Shown here one piece after another: positions 62,301 through 64,000 of a stretch of 64,000 bases of DNA (the stretch's first letter is position 1; every line of letters begins with the position of its first letter). Location of the stretch: positions 5,254,501 to 5,318,500 of the forward strand of contig CP114481.1 in the NCBI GenBank assembly GCA_027186245.1, in the 5' to 3' direction. The translations under genes and the position numbers were made by a program. The notes beneath the pieces are model-generated. The model had not been told where the DNA came from, made no database searches, and was given only the letters and a program-made list of their open reading frames with translations. The stretch is from Coriaria nepalensis. Its lineage: Eukaryota; Streptophyta; Magnoliopsida; Cucurbitales; Coriariaceae.

Positions 62301-63156
62301 TAAAGCTTTGTCAGAATTACAATTTGTCTTAGAAAAAAAATCAGTTTGTCTGAATCACAAATCCTATGCTTACAAATATGAAAAAAAATAAAATAAAACA
62401 TAAAACAGTAGTTCCCCCTCTTAAATGCTATTAAAAATCAGTTTAATATGCAAAATTTAATTTAACCTCACAAAATGTGACTAAATTGTATCATTCAGTT
62501 TTACTAATCATTAGTTTAACAAATTTACTTATATATCAAAATTAGCGATTACGAAAATTTTTGAAACAAATAGAAAATATAAATAAATAGAACTTTAGTT
62601 AAGAGGGAAATAATAATGTTTTTACTTGTTCTGGCGTTAACTCCGTCTCCTTGGAGCCCAATTGCTTGTTCCAGCTCTCCAAAAGCAAAGACCGATGATC
62701 TTTCTTGATTACTATTAATAAATACAATTAAAAATTAATAACCCATTAATTAATTAAGACACGAACAAGTTAACAAAGATGAAAACCAAGTCAACTGTTA
62801 CCCTCATATGTCAAAATGAAAGAAACCCATCATGTAGAAATTAACTAGAATACATTGTAAGACATTAATTTTCTCTTACAAAATCTCTATCAGAAAATTA
62901 CCCCATACTTATAATATATATACTAATTAGGTCCTACCCACATATTATTATTATAAATAAATAAGTAAAATAAAAAACATATAATACTTGAAAACCAAGT
63001 CGAAAAGCTAATTAATATAATAATTGAGAGCATTTTTTTTTTTTACCTGAAAATGGGGGATGGGTAATGATTAAATCCATGAAAAAGAGAATAATTAGGA
63101 AGATGAAGGTGATTAGAAGGTCCACTAGTGCTTTCTCCAACTCCATGGCTCGCCAT
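59338..63156 (-). CDS. TGA9: TGA-class bZIP transcription factor, TGA9-like, complete (10 exons)
   Basis: Exons on the minus strand: 63156-63047, 62711-62626, 62096-62020, 61937-61599, 61518-61474, 61341-61282, 61053-60976, 60833-60785, 60071-59566 and 59484-59338; 498 residues, all junctions in frame. The N-terminus (SNHLHLPNYSLFHGFNHYPS, then FAFGELEQAIGLQG) is the long extension seen in TGA9/TGA10. A His-, Ser- and Asp-rich linker follows. The bZIP basic region holds NREAAKKSRLRKK with Asn227 and Arg235 (N-x7-R) and is split between exons 5 and 6. The zipper has Leu245, Leu252 and Leu259. The DOG1 domain spans about 290-375 (MEYARWLEDEKGHMVELRSA, later PAERCFLWMAGFKPSDLIKM). The last exon carries the conserved QLRRILTVRQATKYFLVIGE. 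The protein ends at TLWTSRPGE. TGA factors bind TGACG motifs in the nucleus; TGA9 and TGA10 act in anther development with ROXY glutaredoxins. TGA9 is preferred over TGA10 on gene order. Exon 4 could also start 9 nt downstream. Confidence 0.93.
60216..60665. mobile_element. Putative MITE in TGA9 intron 8
   Basis: A 450-bp segment lies in the intron between exons 8 and 9. The left end is TAGGCTTGTGCAATAAAC and the right end, complemented, is TAGGGTTGAGCAAAATTC. The interior has CCGACAATTTTCGGTCGG and repeated CGGTT/AACCG motifs, which are typical of small hAT-like plant repeats. No convincing 8-bp target duplication was found, so the exact limits are uncertain. Confidence 0.5.
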
Positions 63157-64000
63157 GCATGCTATATGTAATGCTCTTCTTCTTCTTCAGTTAGTACAAG
63201 ACTTGTTTTTAGTACTATTGTGCTGATCATAAGAAGAAAACCGAACCAAATAATCAGTAGTTTATATAGAGAATTATAAGTAATATATCAGACAGTAATA
63301 GTTGTTGACTTACTTTATTAATTAGCACAAAGCAAAAGGTAATAATTTTGTGAAGATCGTTATCTAGATAAGAACTTTACAACTTGAGATAGGCATGGCT
63401 TCATATCTCTTGCTTTGTGGGAACAAGACCGACATAGCTCATGAAGAGAGAAAAGTTCTGCGTGAACCCTTTTATTTTTGTCTTCTTCAGAGCAGAAGCA
63501 ATTAACATGGTGGAGAGAGAGAGAGAGAGAGGGGGGGAGGTAGGGGAGGAGTTTCTTTTCTGATCAGATTTCTGATTTCTGATCCATCTTTTTTGCTTTT
63601 GATCTCTTAAGGGGGGGAAGGGTTTTTTTTTTCTTTTTTTGGGGGGGGGGGGGGGGGGGGGGGGTTAATGCTTTGTTTCTAGCCTTATTTACGAAGAAAG
63701 GTATCTATGAATCTCAGCTTTTGGAACAATTACTGTTTCACCCTTTTTGTTGTAAATATTTTCCGAGTTGGGGACACATTTTCAGTGTCAGAAGATCTTG
63801 TCCTTGGGGTGGTGGATAGCCCAAATTTGGACTTTATTTAAGAGATTAGAACGAGGAGAAGTTTTATTAGGTATATTAATTTAATCTCATTTTCTGATTA
63901 TTAAAAAAAATTGATTTAATATTAATGAATTTAAATTTAAAATTAAAAATATGGGCCTAAAAAAAACCTCCCACTCTCGTCGTCTTCCTCCTTTCCCTCC
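63157..64000. other. TGA9 5' leader and promoter region
   Basis: Upstream of the TGA9 start on the minus strand. It carries a GA run at 63513-63530 (CT on the transcribed-gene strand) and an uninterrupted run of 24 G residues at 63641-63664. Beyond 63700 it is AT-rich, ending in a pyrimidine-rich stretch at the window edge that may belong to another feature. Confidence 0.5.
63641..63664. repeat. G24 homopolymer
   Basis: Twenty-four consecutive G residues on the plus strand, preceded by a T run. Such runs are prone to sequencing and assembly length errors. Confidence 0.9.

Noticed and set aside
1..64000. tRNA, rRNA or small nuclear RNA genes
   Set aside because: I looked for tRNA-like B-box and stem patterns by eye and saw none I could support; a covariance-model scan would be decisive.

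Overview
The window is nuclear DNA of a flowering plant, most likely a eudicot. Genes are split by many short, AT-rich introns, long AT-rich spacers are filled with decayed transposable elements, and five host genes can be read exon by exon from conserved protein motifs. I cannot name the species. Exon boundaries were set by hand from splice consensus and reading-frame continuity; no alignment was run.

Layout. 1-859: decayed tail of a Ty1/copia retrotransposon with its 3' LTR, apparently inside an intron. 1208-7356 (+): last 17 exons of the catalytic subunit of DNA polymerase epsilon (POL2A-like), with a small hAT-type element (5196-5774) in one intron. 8049-10630: dead Mutator-like (MULE) transposase. 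13343-14566 (+): single-exon GT29 sialyltransferase-like glycosyltransferase (GALT29A-like), followed by a fold-back element. 15990-17990: array of short palindromic repeats that changes orientation twice. 19470-25423 (-): decayed Ty3/gypsy element with one clear 1.3-kb LTR. 26.2-27.0 kb: two small hAT-like relics. 27492-29230 (-): alpha/beta hydrolase gene with a GC-AG intron. 30.2-33.0 kb: microsatellite and tandem duplication. 35019-38847 (-): RUS1-like DUF647 gene. 39.4-43.9 kb (+): second decayed Ty3/gypsy element. About 44.1-58472 (-): decayed CACTA (En/Spm) element with TNP2 transposase, a block of ~1.2-kb degenerate direct repeats and one recognisable terminus. 59338-63156 (-): complete ten-exon TGA-class bZIP gene (TGA9-like).

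The host genes do not form a pathway. Their order (Pol epsilon, GT29, alpha/beta hydrolase, TGA9) matches, from memory, the Arabidopsis chromosome 1 interval around AT1G08260-AT1G08320, which supports the ortholog calls. RUS1, on Arabidopsis chromosome 3, is the extra gene. No strong candidate for a new biological system was found. The least explained structures are the palindromic array at 16-18 kb and the ~1.2-kb repeat block at 50-54 kb.
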